Assembly: GCA_903632075.3 (NCBI GenBank)
Contig: CAHIKZ030000955.1
Coordinates: 387,501 to 451,500 of the forward strand
Reading direction: 5' to 3'
Length of the DNA: 64,000 bases
DNA from: Acanthosepion pharaonis
Lineage: Eukaryota > Mollusca > Cephalopoda > Sepiida > Sepiidae
The notes under the pieces are model-generated. The model did not search any database and was not told where the DNA came from. It was given only the letters and a program-made list of their open reading frames with translations. Positions 55,251-64,000 of the stretch are shown one piece after another (the first letter of the stretch is position 1; each line of letters begins with the position of its first letter). The translations under genes and the position numbers were made by a program.

Positions 55251-55367
55251 AAAATAGATTTTATTTTTTCATTTTTTTTTTTATTAAATAAATAAAAACT
55301 TAAATTAAAAAAATAAAAAGAAACAATTTAATTTTAGATTCTATGATATGCCAATGTATGTATCATA

Positions 55368-55387
55368 TATATATATATATATATATA
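55368..55387. repeat. (TA)n microsatellite
   Basis: About ten TA units. Confidence 0.9.
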
Positions 55388-55424
55388 AATAAACGTAGAA
55401 CAAAATAGACTTTTTAACTGTTAA

Positions 55425-55690
55425 TTTGCCCAATACAAGGGCTAAAAAGGGTTACTGAGTGAGATTGGTGTTAGGGAACCGGGAGGAAGAAGTGCATATT
55501 ATGAGAATGTGTAGGATAGATATTGATTGACCCAGGACTTGAAGAGAGGAATATTGTAGTTGTCAGAGGAAGCATCCTCTCGGGAGTTTGTTACATAAAG
55601 TAACATTGCTGAGGATGAAGGTGTCTGAGTGAACTTGTTCCTTATCAAAGGAACACAAAAGGAATGGTTTGTCAGTGAATCCAGATAAAA
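55425..55690 (+). repeat. Interspersed repeat U, copy 3
   Basis: It starts GCCCAATACAAGGGCTAAAA and has GTGCATATTATGAGAATGTG, ACTTGAAGAGAGGA, GAGGAAGCATCCTCTCGGGA, GTTTGTTACATAAAGT. Its downstream end joins a minus-strand LINE relic. Confidence 0.65.
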
Positions 55691-56245
55691 AAAATCAAGT
55701 CACAGGACAAGGCTAGCACATATCAGACAAATTCTCTCTTCCTTATCCCAAAAGTGGACAAAATCAGACTCATAAATAAAATTCAAGGAACTTTTAATTC
55801 AAATTTCTATGTCAAATTGAGATTTTCTGCTCATAAAGTCAGGTCCTATGGGATACAAGGACTCCCTAACAATAAAATATATTGAATATGTGACCATTGC
55901 ATTTTATTTTTTTAGAGGTTGGATCAATTTACTATAAATTTCTGTTGCAGACAGATAGAGTAATGAGAGGCTAGCAATGTTTCATCTGTGGGATAAAGGT
56001 TGCAGTGTAAAGAATAATTCATCATTCACAAAGCTGTGTAAGCATTTTCAAACTCTGTCAAGGCTGGACAGTAAGGATTGCACAGCACCAGCCCAGATAT
56101 GGCAGCAATACTCCATTCTTGATTTGATCTGACTCTTGTAAAGATACAACATGATAGGAACAGTTAGGTATTTTCTGGAGTGATACAATGAACCAACATT
56201 TCTTCCAGCATCTTTTGCAAGACAAAAATATACCTGTCCTCTTTG
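55691..56245 (-). pseudogene. LINE ORF2 C-terminal relic
   Basis: On the minus strand it reads YHSRKYLTVPIMLYLYKSQI followed by KSRMEYCCHIWAGA and SLLSSLDRV, then ELFFTLQPLSHR and NIASLSL. This is the same region of ORF2 as in 2610-2870 and 37600-38110 but a distinct, better matching lineage (LYKSQIRPKMEYC.HIW.GA). Later codons are interrupted. Confidence 0.8.
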
Positions 56246-57114
56246 AGGTCAGGAGTGAGTTATTAGAACTATTTTCTTAATTGCTTGGATACAGCTATAG
56301 ATTCTGATTGAATTATTAATAGATTACCAGATCAACTGAAGATTGCATCAATTCTTTTAAAAATATGAGGACAAAGTATGGTACACTGCTATAATTCTGC
56401 TTTTGAATCCATTTGATGTGTAACACTTAATGGTTGTCATGGCACCAAATGTGACATAAATGTGATATAATCACCTATTCTGGTCACCATATGCCAAAAG
56501 TAAACTTTAGCTGGTAATCATAATACTAGATGTTACAGTTTGGTGAAGGATGCATGAATTGCACATGGATTTTTCATCATTAGTCTCCCTCACTGGACTT
56601 GTCATCTAGCAAAATCTTTTTATATTGTATACTTGTTAGGATGAATTATGTGGCATGACTTTTTATTGATTCCAACAGGCTATGTTTTTTCGGGGTTTTT
56701 TTTTTTTAATGGTCAAGTCAAGGTCTTGAACCTAATGACTTTCTTCATTTGGGCAACCTTCCTGAAGGGCAGGGAATTTCTAGCAGAAAGAACAAACTCT
56801 ATTGATAAAGCTATCAATAATTTATTAATGATGAGAAAATATAAAAGTTTCAACAATCAGACCTATGCAGTTCAACTTCAGTAAATTCTTCTTTTCCTTG
56901 AGGCACTGAGAGATATGTAATAATTAAAATGCAGGTGTGTTACCAACTTTAGTTGCTGCTAGAATTAAAAAAAAAAAATAGATGGCAGCGTGGTCTCAGA
57001 AACTACCTTGTTCAAACTGGCTAAAGTGGTATGTGCCTTTGATTAACAAACTAGATGGCCTAGTAAATTTCATGAGATTGCACCAATAGCACTCATTACC
57101 CAATATCTGGTTTT
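56246..57114. other. Unassigned stretch
   Basis: No gene or matched repeat is seen. The open frame at 56648-56884 has no domain I know. Confidence 0.4.
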
Positions 57115-57318
57115 AGGTGGAGTAATGGATAGCAACTCTGATTGAGAAATCGAGAGCCGAGTTTAAATTCCAGTCAAATCCATTACATTCACTCACATGC
57201 TAATACTCTTAGGAAAGGTATGAATCCTCTTCTTCTCCCCCCCAGATAAATAGCAGGGCAGACCGAGTTCTGTAGCCTTGGATGGCAACTAGTCTGCCAC
57301 AGAAAGAAATGGCAACCT
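57115..57318 (+). mobile_element. tRNA-headed SINE with shared core, full length
   Basis: Head: GGTGGAGTAATGGATAGCAA (A-box side) and GAGTTTAAATTCC (B box). Core: TCCATTACATTCACTCACAT and GGAAAGGTATGAATCC. Tail: GTTCTGTAGCCTTGGATGG and CAGAAAGAAATGGCAACC. It is the best plus-strand example of this family here. Confidence 0.8.
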
Positions 57319-57398
57319 ACTGCAGGAAAGAATCTGCCTTGTCAGTCATGTATCAAAAGATAGATACACCTAGTGAGCCAGACAAACCTACCTACCTA

Positions 57399-57400
<2 letters not shown>

Positions 57401-57441
<41 letters not shown>
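57401..57441. repeat. (TA)n microsatellite
   Basis: About twenty TA units preceded by a short CTAC repeat (57389-57400). Confidence 0.95.
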
Positions 57442-57443
<2 letters not shown>

Positions 57444-58022
57444 GGTATTGTTCTTGGGATTGATAGAGTGTTTCCTTGTAGCATTCCCCATGATGATTTT
57501 ATTGAGACACCAACTTTAGTTAGCATGCTGTTGACTCATTAAGAATTTTGCTCTTTGATACAATTTTATTTTTTGTTCTAACACCCTTCTTCACACCCAG
57601 AGGCAGAGGATCTAGCTTAGTTGCTATCTGACAAGAGTTTTTTTTTTTTTTTATTTTTAATGTAATTGTAGTTCTGAAGAGTTTTTATTTTTTTAATCTA
57701 AAACCTAAAAAAAAGAATACTCTTCTAACTTGACCAAGTTAATAGTAGTAAGAAATAAAAACACATTATTCTGATTTGATCCTAATAAAAACGTTAGGCT
57801 GGCTTGCGAGAAATTTTTCTAAATTAAAAGAAATTAAAATAAATAATTTTAAATAAAAAAAGGCATTGAGGTTCCTACTAAGGAATTGCCATTAGAATTC
57901 AGAGACATTACATGACACAATGGAAATAAACTAAAATATTACTTACAAGCATGATTTTTCAGTGTTAAAATGATAGAATCAAACATTTTCCTGAAAATTC
58001 ACCCAACCTCAATTTAGTCACC
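57442..58022. other. Unassigned stretch
   Basis: No gene or matched repeat is seen. Confidence 0.4.
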
Positions 58023-58024
58023 TA

Positions 58025-58554
58025 CCATAATTTCATGAAAATAATATGCACCCATAAATAATATGTGCTCAACAAATGATCCAAAAATTAAGAAATATAT
58101 CTATCCCTATGTATAATATGCATCTATAGATTTTGTCAAAAAAAAAAAAAAAATGATTATGAAGACATTTTGTCGACCTTGACATTACAAATAAAATCAA
58201 AACTAAGCAGCTAAAATAATTTTGAAAATTACTGTGTGGTTTTCTCGATAAATATAACATTTTATTTTACCACCATTTAAGGTCGTCAAAATGTGCAAGT
58301 TATAGTGCAAATTTCAAACAAAACATAATAGAATTAACAGAGGATATGAGTTGAATGAGGGTAATATACGTTTATGGAAAAAGAATAAAAATGAACTAAA
58401 AAAAATTGTAACTCAATTTTAGAACAAGTACATATTTATTATTATAAATCAATAATGAAAAAATATTTTTATTTAAACCTATTTATAATATGCACTCCTA
58501 CTATCACCTGTGACTTACAGTAAAAAAATGCATATTATTTTCAAGAAATTATAG
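58025..58554. mobile_element. 530 bp TIR element with TA target
   Basis: The left end CCATAATTTCATGAAAATAA then TATGCA and the reverse complement of the right end (CTATAATTTCTTGAAAATAA then TATGCA) match over about 26 bases, and TA borders both ends. Inside, ATAATATGCA(C/T) motifs recur near each end. No transposase is encoded, so it is a non-autonomous element, possibly of the Tc1/mariner or pogo type. Confidence 0.82.
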
Positions 58555-58739
58555 TAATATAACTTAGAGGGTTTGAAAGCATAACCATAAATTATTTTGT
58601 TTTTCAGTGGTTAACCTGTGATGGAAAGAACATCATCAGAATATCAAATATGGATGCTCAGTTTAAAGAAAGAGATATAAACTAACCAACAAAAGAAAAA
58701 CAAAATCTTCAAAGAAATATAAACCAACCACTAAAGGAA

Positions 58740-59130
58740 AAATCATTTCATTTCGAGGTTTGTGGACACGGAATCTCCATAAATTGAAAAATACATACAC
58801 AGATGAGAAACTTTATTATGGTGACATTTTTGGATCGGCATTCTTGAGAAGTTTTAGTTTTAAAATGCAGCTTTTTAACATGCTGGAGAAAAGACATATT
58901 CTTGTGAAACATACCTATTATGCTTTACAAATTATTAATTTCTAAAAGACTATATGCAAGAAAGACCCTATTCTTGTGAGCTTTGGTGATATAAAGTTTC
59001 TGAGTGGAAATCCTGGAAAATATATAAGCAAAATATCCTCATGTTAGATCTGCAAATTGGCATCATGTCAGAATGCAAGATTAAATCAATATATGCTAAC
59101 ACATATTGAAGAGAAATCTTTTTTTTTTTT
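58740..59130 (+). pseudogene. Zinc-finger relic
   Basis: The frame at 58760-58945 reads DEKLYYGDIFGSAFLRSFSF followed by KMQL, which is a finger with both cysteines changed (C to Y/G and F). Further pieces read EKTYSCE and RPYSCEL. Roughly four degenerate fingers can be traced up to about 59120. Orientation is opposite to the intact gene. Confidence 0.7.
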
Positions 59131-59854
59131 TTCTTAAAGTTATGGATTAAATCTAACAATGACATGAAAAAAATAAAAAGGAATTAGATATTCTATGTCT
59201 TCTGGAAAAGCAATTTCTCAAATATGTTTGTTTTTTTCTTTTAATCAATTCAGCTCAAGCAAGGCGATAATACCATTAAGATGCAAGTGGCTATTGGGAG
59301 TGAAAGAGAAAGAAAAAACTTTAGAAGGGACAGGACACCCAATCCTGAAACAAGGGATAAACTTCTACTTCTGTTCAATAGACTGGGAAGGAGTGTGAAC
59401 TGAGCAATAGGCAAACCTATATGCTGAATTTTTTTCAGTTTAGTCTAATTACATGAGATCATTCTATGAGTGTTACTGGTATGACATAACCCAGTACTAC
59501 CTGCCACAATGCCATTAAAATGGTTTCAATCACCAGGCTTTTCTGAAGAGGATGATAGCTAGACACCTAGCGGAATTAAAAACCTGTCAAAGTACATATG
59601 AAACTTCTTCTTGTAGAGTGAAAGGTTATCTCACACAATGGGGTAGAGTGAGCTTCATAGCTATGTATGCAGCTAGTGCACTAATGGCATAGTATTGCTG
59701 AATGCAGGGGATCCTACACTGAAGTCAACAGCCAGGATGGAGGGTTTTCCTGATAGAATCAACGGCCACATGTTAGTGATCAAGGCAAGCTTTCAAGTTG
59801 GGGGACATCGGTTGAGTTTTGATCAGAGGGTAGTAGTGGTATATCTGAACAATA

Positions 59855-59899
<45 letters not shown>

Positions 59900-60111
59900 A
59901 CCTGTATCTTGCGTTCACTTTCCAGTGTATCCCATTTATATAACAATTATTATGAGAAATACTTAGATACTCATTTGACATGCAAGAAGATCTAATAAAA
60001 AAATTTGACTATACATTGGGTGGTGGGGTATGCAAGCGAGTGGCAATCCCAAAATGTCTTGGTTTAAATCTATTTGTTGAATAATATTTGTAAAATGTGA
60101 CTGAATAATTT
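59131..60111. other. Unassigned stretch with (CA)n-(TA)n
   Basis: No gene is seen. A compound microsatellite lies at 59852-59896. The open frame at 59695-59943 runs into it and is not convincing. Confidence 0.4.
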
Positions 60112-60252
60112 TCTATGGCTTATCAATTCCTTGCAAGTTATTTAAAAACCAGAAAATATTCTTAGATTGTATGAATCTTGGGGGGGGGCGTAATAATGAT
60201 TTAGTGATATGAGTTTTACTAATTAACACGTATCTGGGGGTAAAAGTGTTGT
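60112..60252 (-). mobile_element. 5S-SINE tail fragment
   Basis: On the minus strand only the end of the core and the standard tail (TTTTTAAATAACTTGCAAGG, TGATAAGCCATAG) remain. A G-run lies at 60181-60188. Confidence 0.7.
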
Positions 60253-60633
60253 AAAATGTGAGTTCAAATTCTTCAATCTAAGATTGAAAAAAAATTACTT
60301 TTTGACATTTTTTGACCACTAAGCTGCATTCCACTATAACTTTTCCATGTCAAATCTATTTTCAAAACCTTATGCAATGGCTGTGAAATTTCTAAATGAA
60401 AATCAACATTACACTTAGATCTTGTAAACAAGGCATATAAAACATTAACCCTAAACTCTGCTACTAAACCACACATTTTTAAGAGTCAATTTTTTCTAGG
60501 TGCTTCTATAATTGTAAAGAAAAAAAGTATAATTATGACAAAAATAAGTCAGCATAAAGATAGTTTTTATTTCTAAACAATAAAATTAAAAATTTACTTT
60601 CATGCTTATTTTGTTTCAATATTTCTGATATGT

Positions 60634-60761
60634 TTTATGTTTCATTAAAAATGTCTTAACATGGATAATTGGTTCAAATATTAAAATGCATATAACATTT
60701 ATGTTTCATTAAAACTGTTTTAACATGGATACTTGGTTCAAATATTAAAATGCATATAACA
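60634..60761. repeat. 64 bp tandem duplication
   Basis: Two units of 64 bases (60634-60697 and 60698-60761) differ at few positions; each contains GGTTCAAATATTAAAATGCA. Confidence 0.9.
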
Positions 60762-60822
60762 TTTTATACACTCTTGTTAGTAGTAGATCTGGATCCGAAA
60801 TTCCAAATTACAGTGATTTTCC

Positions 60823-60945
60823 AAGTGTAGCTTAGATGTGGCACAAGCTTGAAAGTATGGGGCACCCAGTAAGGATCAAACTCACTACACAATCGTAATT
60901 TTTCTAGTGAGACAAGCCTGCTAACCATTACACTACCTTGAGGTG
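60823..60945 (-). mobile_element. tRNA-SINE, single unit
   Basis: A minus-strand monomer of the family seen as a dimer at 17508 and a trimer at 31166, with GGGCACCTCAAGGTAGTGTA, GAGTTTGATCCTTACTGGGT and TTGTGCCACATCTAAGC. Confidence 0.88.
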
Positions 60946-62325
60946 CCCAAACGCCGCAAAATTATATATTCATTGTAATAAGACTTCAGTAAAGAAAAAA
61001 TATACCAAGACAAAGGGGATTCAATTTTTGAGCTAAATTTGCAGCAAACTACCATGTATCCAAACTGAAATTTAAAAAAATCTTCACTCCCACTGGAATG
61101 ACAAGATTTGATATAGGCCTCCATTTTTAGGTAAAAGATGCAGTACAACTTGTTCTTTTGTAAAGAATGCCATGTAAAGATGTTAAATTATCATTAGTAT
61201 ATTGTTGATTTTTTACATGAAACAAATGAATTAAAATTCTGCTATAGAAAATTTAATTCAATTTTTTGTTTTAAAAAATATATAAAACATTTTACTTAAC
61301 TTGACTACCATTTACTGGGTATGCTTACTGTCTTTTATTTGTTTCTGCCTCTGTGATGAGGCACATTTTAATAACCACCTACAGCATTTCTGAAATAGGG
61401 TTTACCTACATATTGTTGTGCCGCATGTAGTCTCTGGATTGTAGAGGTTTACTGACAGTTCCTCAGTAAGAACCCCAATGCTGCATCAACAGACTGAATC
61501 AATGTTAGCCTATTTTCCTCAGGCTTATTTTTTTCTTCATTTAATTTTTGAGATGATGCAATAGGTGATGATTCTTTGATGAAGTGAGAGAGAATGGATG
61601 TCAACAGGTCAACCACCTGATATCCTCTCCATGTGTGAGATGTGTTTCACTCTCTGCTGAAAGGGTTAGGGTACACAAAGTAATCTGGGAGAGGGAAGCT
61701 CAGATGTGCATCAATCTCATATCAAAATTTATAAAAAGACAAAACATTACTGCCACATTTCCAGCCTAAGGAGAGAGGGCACATACTATCACCACTCATT
61801 TCAGACCACGATGATATATTCAGTACAATTATCATTTTATCATTTCTATCTGGCCTAAACATTCTGTAGCAATTTTTTTATAAGATTCATTTTTAATAGC
61901 TGATCATTTGATAACATTATTCATGTTTATAATAAACAGCTTTTGACTTATATATAAATAAATGTACAATATAATATAGAGAGAGCCTAAATGACAATGC
62001 TTAATCCAAAATAAAAATAGCTAAATTAATTATTAAAAACAAATATATCCTTATTTCTTACCATATTAGTAACTAGGAAATCATCAGGCAGATATTGTGG
62101 ATCATTTGTCATAATACTATATATATATATATATTCAAAAATTATAACAAACATGTTATAACATCACTACAAAAATACCCATTTTGTTTAAACACTTTTG
62201 GTTTCTTGTCAAGTGAGGGTGTTGATTGTAGAATAATGAGTTTTAAAAGATTCAAAAAGAACCAAAATTGTGTGCTCTGCATTGGGCACTCTTTTAAGAA
62301 TAGTGTTTTTGGTTATTGGAATGTT

Positions 62326-62330
<5 letters not shown>
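60946..62330. other. Unassigned stretch
   Basis: No gene is recognised. The part 61310-61800 is somewhat less AT-rich, and a short (TA)n is at 62117-62134. Confidence 0.4.

Positions 62331-62394
<64 letters not shown>
62331..62394. repeat. (TA)n-(GA)n microsatellite at mariner border
   Basis: About 25 TA units followed by AGAGAGAGAGAG directly before the left mariner end; the first bases of the expected end (CAGGGTG) seem replaced by the GA run. Confidence 0.9.
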
Positions 62395-63272
62395 CACATT
62401 TCAAAAGTCTATGTCACGTAATTCTTATATCATGAACTACAAAGGGTAGCATGATTGAACTGGTACCATTTAAAAGCTAAAAGTGTCAAGTTTTCTTCTG
62501 TTAATTTAATTTTAATTTAATTAACTCTCACCATGAGTTTGGTACAGAAATAAGAGAGAGGCTGGAAGAAGATGGATTTAATGACCGGATTGTTTTTAGC
62601 GATGAGCTGACCTTCCACATAAGTGGCAAAGTTAATAAGCAAAACACATGCATGTGGAAAACTGAGAACCCTCATTTAACTCTTGAGCATGTGCAAGATT
62701 CCCCTAAGGTAAATGTGTTCTGTGCCATGTCAAAGAAATGTGTGTAAGGACCATTTTTCTTTGAAGAAGGAACAGTCAATGGTGAAGACTGGTTGCTGGA
62801 AAAACTGCATGATGAGGAGTCTTCAGACTTCATTTTCCAACAGGATGGGGGCACCACCTCATGAGAGTCTTAAAGTTAGACAGTATCTGAAAACCACTCT
62901 GCCTGACAGATGGGTTAGATATTCCAGACAGAATGATTACATGTTCCTCCAGACCCTATGCCATGTGATGTTTTTCTCTGGGGGTATATAAAAGGCCTTG
63001 TGTATGTGCTTCCCCTTCCCAGAGACGTGGATGATCTGAAGACATGAATAACTGAAGCCTTGGCAACCATCGATATGATTGGTTGTGTTTGCCGAGAATT
63101 GGATTATTGTTTGGATGTGTGCCGTGTAACCGTGGTGCTCACCTTGAACACTTATAAAAACCTTTATAGAAATGTGGAAATATTAGCTTTCATGAAATAT
63201 AAATTGTTTTGATATCCTCAATAGTTATCAAGATATACAGTGTCATAATGTGATACAGACTTTTGAAACACC

Positions 63273-63276
<4 letters not shown>
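62395..63276 (+). pseudogene. mariner deletion derivative (family 4), copy 2
   Basis: It is flanked by (TA)n tracts on both sides. Left CATTTCAAAAGTCTATGTCA and right CAGACTTTTGAAACACCCTG are terminal inverted repeats. The plus strand keeps a transposase with frameless breaks: IVFSDELTFHISG around the first catalytic D (about 62590), FQQDGG at the second D (about 62833), PMPCDVFLWGYIKGL at the third (about 62955-62999), and LPRDVDDLKT, ATIDMIG and RELDYCLDV at the C-terminus. The N-terminal DNA-binding half is deleted after a 5' untranslated part. Several stops confirm inactivity. The spacing of the last two D residues suits a DD34D-like mariner. Confidence 0.88.

Positions 63277-63303
<27 letters not shown>
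63277..63303. repeat. (TA)n microsatellite
   Basis: About thirteen TA units between the right mariner end and the next SINE. Confidence 0.9.
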
Positions 63304-63780
63304 AGTGGCTGAGTGGTTAGAACGTTTGCTTTCTGATCATGAGACCTGGCTTTGAATCTCACCGTGGTTGATTTATCAGGAAGTAGACTTCCTGATGTTA
63401 TGGGTCTGGAAGGGGTGATCCCAGCATGTGGCACCTTTGAAAAGTGTCTGAAAACTACCTGAGCAGTTTGAGTGAAATTGGGTAGATGAAACCTGTGGGG
63501 GCCATCAATGGCCCCCACGGGTTTCGCTAACACAAAGTCACAAGTCATTGTGACTGAGGGTTTTAGTGTGCTAGCCTTGTTCAGAGTGTTGATCATGCTA
63601 GATAACATGCTCTTTCCCAGGTCTGCTCAGCATAGTTGCAGTATAAACCACAGGTTGGCTCTGTGGGTGTTGAACAAACACAAATGTGCTTGAGCGAGCG
63701 TCTGCAATAGGGATTGTCTAGCCGTCCTAATAGACAGGTATCCTCAAATATGAGTGGCCAGCTATTATTATATGTAAGCG
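63304..63780 (+). mobile_element. tRNA-SINE (family 4), uninterrupted copy
   Basis: The head is AGTGGCTGAGTGGTTAGAAC (clear A box) with B-box-like GCTTTGAATCTC, followed by a long body including CACAAGTCATTGTGACTGAG, TGCTCAGCATAGTTGCAGTA and TCTAGCCGTCCTAATAG. It is the reference for reconstructing the split copy at 23826-25310. A GC-rich hairpin at 63488-63523 is not matched in that copy. Confidence 0.85.
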
Positions 63781-63784
63781 GAAA

Positions 63785-64000
63785 CTGAGATCAACACAGT
63801 GGTGAAAGTGTTTCATGCTTGAATACAATCTTCAGACCATGTGTATTGTGTTTTGGTTCGGCTATTTATATATACTTGTCAATAGTGCATTATGGGTAGC
63901 AAGGCCTAGTGTATTATCCTAACAGTCATTGGGTAGGTGCTAACGGTTAAGGTTCAGATTATTCTAGAGGTTACTGAGTAGAGCTAATTGTGGGTCCAAA
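63785..64000. mobile_element. Hairpin element H, arm running off the window
   Basis: GTTTCATGCTTGAATACAAT, CTTCAGACCATGTG, and TGGGTAGCAAGGCCTAGTGT correspond in order to the left arm of the palindrome at 43245-43545. The inverted partner, if present, lies beyond the window. Confidence 0.55.

Noticed and set aside
62095..62382. Open frames ending in long IYIYIY runs (also near 42568, 43700, 57282, 59695, 63243)
   Set aside because: They read through (TA)n microsatellites and are not genes.

Overview
The window looks like animal nuclear DNA, most likely from a mollusc and by inference a cephalopod of the octopus type. The grounds are AT-rich sequence with almost no long open frames, one stand-alone array of C2H2 zinc fingers encoded in a single exon, several decayed relatives of it, and a dense load of SINEs with tRNA- and 5S rRNA-derived heads, LINE 3' ends, Tc1/mariner relics, Penelope-like relics and (TA)n tracts. 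Nothing suggests bacterial, phage or organelle DNA. Species assignment is inference.

Only one convincing intact gene is present: a poly-zinc-finger protein on the minus strand (44032-45018, 328 residues from its first ATG), with a likely 3' splice site just upstream at 45140. Zinc-finger relics lie at 41-400, 13495-15150, 16376-16575, 18108-18260, 19093-19450 and 58740-59130. Some are duplicates of each other, so the window appears to be part of an old, decaying zinc-finger cluster.

Layout. 0-13 kb: SINEs, two mariner relics and LINE tails. 13.5-19.5 kb: decayed zinc-finger copies, one split by a mariner deletion derivative whose empty site survives in the neighbouring duplicate. 19.6-25.3 kb: small TIR elements, LINE fragments and a three-level nested insertion. 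26-38 kb: 5S-SINEs, a hAT-like transposase relic, a Penelope-like relic, copies of a fold-back repeat family, a trimeric tRNA-SINE with one target-site duplication, a mariner derivative and LINE tails. 38-43.8 kb: hairpin elements attached to (TA)n tracts and a long unassigned stretch. 44-45 kb: the zinc-finger gene. 46-49.3 kb: a Penelope-like relic and a Ty3/Gypsy-like remnant. 50-53.2 kb: a very AT-rich domain with a near-perfect giant palindrome. 53.2-55.2 kb: a relatively CpG-rich, repeat-poor block with ETS-like and YY1-like motifs, the best promoter candidate. 55.4-64 kb: LINE and SINE relics, a 530 bp TIR element, a mariner sitting in a (TA)n tract and a fold-back arm at the edge.

The most unusual theme is the modular SINE system. 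A full-length 5S rRNA-like head is fused to a tRNA-like unit and a core domain that is shared with a separate tRNA-headed family, and at least two alternative 3' tails occur. A second tRNA-SINE family has moved as dimers and trimers in single events. All family names rest on remembered family features and visible motifs; no database search was possible.
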